From contig NZ_KI271128.1 in assembly GCF_000469345.1 (NCBI RefSeq), positions 1 through 63,484 of the forward strand: a stretch of DNA of 63,484 nt, in the 5' to 3' direction. Below the pieces are notes generated by a model. The model searched no databases. It was not told the DNA's origin and was given only the letters and a program-made list of their open reading frames with translations. Shown piece after piece: positions 61,183-63,484 of the stretch (positions are counted from its first letter, which is position 1; each line of letters opens with the position of its first letter). Position numbers and translations under genes: made by a program. The DNA comes from Eubacterium ramulus ATCC 29099. Lineage in GTDB: Bacteria; Bacillota; Clostridia; Lachnospirales; Lachnospiraceae.

Positions 61183-61488
61183 TTATTCTGCCTGTGCTTC
61201 CTCAGTCTGAGTTTCTTCTGCCTCAGCTACTTCTTCATCCTCTACATATGCTTCCGCAGCGGCACGGTCAGCATTGATCTGTTTTGCCTCAGCAAGAATA
61301 TCTCCTGCATTTTCCTGAACAGTTGTTGCTGTTTTTACTACGGTATCTTTGGCACGCAATACAGCAGCAGTGCAACCTGTATAAACTTTCTTAGCATCTT
61401 TGCTTGTAAGGATTTTGATACCTGCTGTTCCAAAAGCAAGACCTGCTACAAAAAGACCAACTTTTCCTGCATTAAATTTTTTGAACAT
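61183..61488 (-). CDS. Small ATPase-associated membrane protein (DUF6110-like)
   Basis: A 101-residue protein: Lys-rich start, one hydrophobic segment (about 9-27, VGLFVAGLAFGTAGIKIL), an amphipathic helix and a Glu/Ala-rich acidic tail (about 80-101). To my recollection, small proteins of this kind (DUF6110) regularly precede this class of P-type ATPase in Firmicutes. The acidic tail could bind metal or the pump; this is inference. GGAGG is nine bases before the ATG. Confidence 0.75.
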   Translation of the reverse strand: MFKKFNAGKVGLFVAGLAFGTAGIKILTSKDAKKVYTGCTAAVLRAKDTVVKTATTVQENAGDILAEAKQINADRAAAEAYVEDEEVAEAEETQTEEAQAE

Positions 61489-61529
61489 AATATTTTTCCT
61501 CCATTTGCGTGTTTTAATGTTTATCCTCT

Positions 61530-61557
61530 ATTATAGCATCGCAATTGGATATTTCAA
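61530..61557 (-). promoter_or_regulatory. Sigma-A promoter of the P-type ATPase operon
   Basis: TTGAAA (61552-61557) and TATAAT (61530-61535) with a 16-base spacer, about 40 bases upstream of the small gene. Confidence 0.65.
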
Positions 61558-61612
61558 TTTTTTTCACCTTATTGATATTTCTTATCATTAACCACCTGTT
61601 ACTTTCCGTTAT

Positions 61613-63406
61613 TTATTTTTCCACCTGATAAAAACGTGCACTGTATGCCGGTAACAACATCGAAATCTGTCCCTTTTTCACTGTCAGATCTTCCTGATAC
61701 TCCGGGTGTCCCTTTTTCATTTCTGTATCATCACTGCTATAAATCAGTTTTAGTTTTTTTGCATCGGAAATCTTCATAGTATATTCCTGCTCCCCGGTAT
61801 TTCCAAAATGGAACACTGCAACAATCCGTTCCTTTTTGCTCTTCCGTTCAAAGGCATAGATGCATTTTTCTTCCTGATGGCAGTCGATCCATCGGAACCC
61901 ATCCTGTGCATAATCAGCTTCCCACAACGCCGGATGTGCTTCATACACGTTATTCAGTTCCATCATAAAATGATGAAATTCTCTGTGCTTCGGAAATTTA
62001 AGAATCTCCCAGTCCTGCTGGCGTTTTTCATCCCATTCACGGAACTGTGCAATTTCATTTCCCATAAAATTCAGCTTTTTGCCAGGATGTGCATACATAT
62101 ACATGTACATTGCCCGGGCCTGTGGAAATTTTTCTTCATAGTCACCACTCATTTTCTGAATAATGGTCGCCTTGCCATGTACCACCTCATCATGAGACAG
62201 TGGCAATATATACGCTTCATTATAATAATACATCATGGAAAACGTAAGTTTATGATAATTTGCGGAACGATACTCCGGTGCTGTCCGGAAATAATTCAGT
62301 GTATCATTCATCCATCCCATATCCCACTTATAGTCAAATCCGAGTCCGCCGTCACGCACCGTTTTTGTCACTCCCGGATAAGAAGAAGAATCCTCTGCCA
62401 CCAGCATCGCCGTTGGAAAACGGTCTTTCAGTCCCTGATTCATATTCTGGATAAAAGAAACAGCCAGATTATTCACACCTCTCGCTTCATTTCCCTGCCA
62501 GTAAATCAGATTGCTCACCGCATCCATCCGCAGACCGTCAAAATGATATTCTGCCAGCCAGTATGCTGCGGCAGACTGCAAGAAGCTTCGCACTTCTCCT
62601 CTTGAATGCATGAAATTGCAGCTTCCCCACTCGCTGTAACCGACATCCTGATTCGGATATTCGTATAATGCAGAACCATCGTAATTCCACAATGCATAAG
62701 CATCCACTGCAAAATGAACCGGTACAAAATCCATGAGCACACCGATTTTGTGTTTGTGGCAGGCATTGACAAAATACCTCAGGTCATCCGGTGTTCCGTA
62801 GCGGGATGTCGGTGCAAAAAAGCCGGTATTCTGATACCCCCAGGATTCATCGCAGGGATGCTCACTCAATGGCATCAGTTCTACATAATTGTATCCGTTT
62901 TCATTCAGATACGGAATCAGCAGATCTGCCATCTCCCGATAAGTATACCATCCTTCCGGATCATCATTCGTTTTTTTTCTCCAGGAACCGAAATGTACCT
63001 CATAAATATTCAAAGGTGCCTGCCGATGAATGGAACGTTTTTTCATCCATTCACCATCTGTAAAATGATAGTTCGTTGTATCATAGATAATGGATGCACT
63101 GTTCGGACGTAACTCCGCATAAAATCCATATGGATCACAGTGATCGATGCAGCTTCCGTCCGCTCCGTAGATCTTATATTTATACATCATTCCTTTTTGT
63201 GCATTTTCCGCATAACACTCCCAGAAGTTACCATCATGTACCTTCTGCATCGGCGTCTCCTGCCAGTCATTGAACTCACCAATCAGTGATATACGCTGTG
63301 CATTCGGTGCAAATGTCCGGAAAACTGTTCCTTTCTCACAGGCATGTGCCCCCAGAAAACGATATGCTTCAAATTCTTTTCCCGTATAAAATCCATAAAA
63401 ATCCAT
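61613..63406 (-). CDS. glgB: 1,4-alpha-glucan branching enzyme
   Basis: A GH13 enzyme that introduces alpha-1,6 branches into glycogen. The 597 residues are short for the family because only one N-terminal beta domain is present (CBM48, with FRTFAPNAQRISLIGEFNDW). The catalytic barrel carries FVPVHF, the nucleophile in GLRMDAVSN, the acid in LVAEDSSS and LSHDEVVHGK. GGGGAG is seven bases before the ATG. glgA is far away at 28082-29530. No clear terminator is seen in 61536-61612. Confidence 0.95.
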   Translation of the reverse strand: MDFYGFYTGKEFEAYRFLGAHACEKGTVFRTFAPNAQRISLIGEFNDWQETPMQKVHDGNFWECYAENAQKGMMYKYKIYGADGSCIDHCDPYGFYAELRPNSASIIYDTTNYHFTDGEWMKKRSIHRQAPLNIYEVHFGSWRKKTNDDPEGWYTYREMADLLIPYLNENGYNYVELMPLSEHPCDESWGYQNTGFFAPTSRYGTPDDLRYFVNACHKHKIGVLMDFVPVHFAVDAYALWNYDGSALYEYPNQDVGYSEWGSCNFMHSRGEVRSFLQSAAAYWLAEYHFDGLRMDAVSNLIYWQGNEARGVNNLAVSFIQNMNQGLKDRFPTAMLVAEDSSSYPGVTKTVRDGGLGFDYKWDMGWMNDTLNYFRTAPEYRSANYHKLTFSMMYYYNEAYILPLSHDEVVHGKATIIQKMSGDYEEKFPQARAMYMYMYAHPGKKLNFMGNEIAQFREWDEKRQQDWEILKFPKHREFHHFMMELNNVYEAHPALWEADYAQDGFRWIDCHQEEKCIYAFERKSKKERIVAVFHFGNTGEQEYTMKISDAKKLKLIYSSDDTEMKKGHPEYQEDLTVKKGQISMLLPAYSARFYQVEK

Positions 63407-63455
63407 ATGCTCGCTCCCCCTTAAATCGTGGTAATCTTTTTACGATAAAATTTTC

Positions 63456-63484
63456 ATCTCAGTCTGAGTTGAGACTCCCACTTC
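63456..63484 (+). repeat. Start of another hairpin-element copy, cut by the window edge
   Basis: ATCTCAGTCTGAG followed by ACTCCCACTTC matches the first arm of the element at 58876-58905 in the same orientation, over 27 ungapped bases with five differences. It lies upstream of glgB. Confidence 0.6.

Overview
The window looks like chromosomal core sequence from a low-to-mid GC, Gram-positive anaerobe of the Clostridia, most likely a Lachnospiraceae gut bacterium (Blautia/Ruminococcus/Dorea-like). The evidence is a PolC-type replicase, Rex, formate-tetrahydrofolate ligase, the HydE maturase of [FeFe] hydrogenase, a Re-type (homocitrate-synthase-like) citrate synthase, an MEP isoprenoid pathway and strong GGAGG ribosome sites. 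The genus is inferred from gene content only. No phage, insertion sequence, integrase, rRNA or CRISPR array is visible.

Layout, left to right; most genes are on the minus strand and so are read right to left. 1-1500: the 5' end of a tRNA (probably Glu) with its promoter, then infC-rpmI-rplT behind an attenuator leader; infC appears to start at a rare AUU codon. 1771-4491: a PHP phosphoesterase, a HAD phosphatase and a chorismate mutase fused to a degenerate prephenate dehydratase. 4595-15519: polC-ispG-rseP-dxr-cdsA-uppS-frr-pyrH, joining replication, isoprenoid and lipid precursors, and ribosome recycling. 15540-19543: a three-fold repeat, then an amino-acid racemase divergent from an ATP-grasp ligase and an atypical Mur ligase, a candidate D-amino-acid wall-modification unit. 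19675-27987: a zinc-ribbon/TPR protein, folD, fhs, ftsK/spoIIIE, uppP and a TepA-like ClpP. 28082-37237: glgA, yebC, a CBS-pair protein, an orphan mazF, alr, nnrE/D, rex and an ABC-F ATPase. 37433-40753: Re-citrate synthase, a GntR regulator and isocitrate dehydrogenase as one operon, with a GntR-type operator in its promoter.

40988-47318 is the accessory part. It holds a cysteine-rich tandem-repeat miniprotein, a 46-residue small ORF facing it, two small paralogous proteins, an operon of a metallophosphoesterase, an amidohydrolase and a 746-residue protein with two C-terminal membrane helices, and an ADP-ribosyltransferase-like (DUF3990-type) gene overlapping a DUF3791-like partner. 47340-54801 is mainly sulfur and redox metabolism: ferredoxin-nitroreductase, serine acetyltransferase, hydE, mnmA, an Rrf2 (CymR-like) regulator, metY and cysK. 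55138-63406 holds an XRE membrane regulator, a rhodanese-TtcA fusion with tcdA, a metal P-type ATPase with a small partner protein, and glgB.

Several intergenic repeats stand out. A 56-bp sequence at 2649-2704 recurs inverted at 58782-58837, beside a large hairpin, part of which recurs at the right window edge. Other palindromes lie at 15570-15775, 48240-48374 and 56244-56305. All identifications come from reading the sequence and remembered family motifs; no database search was run.
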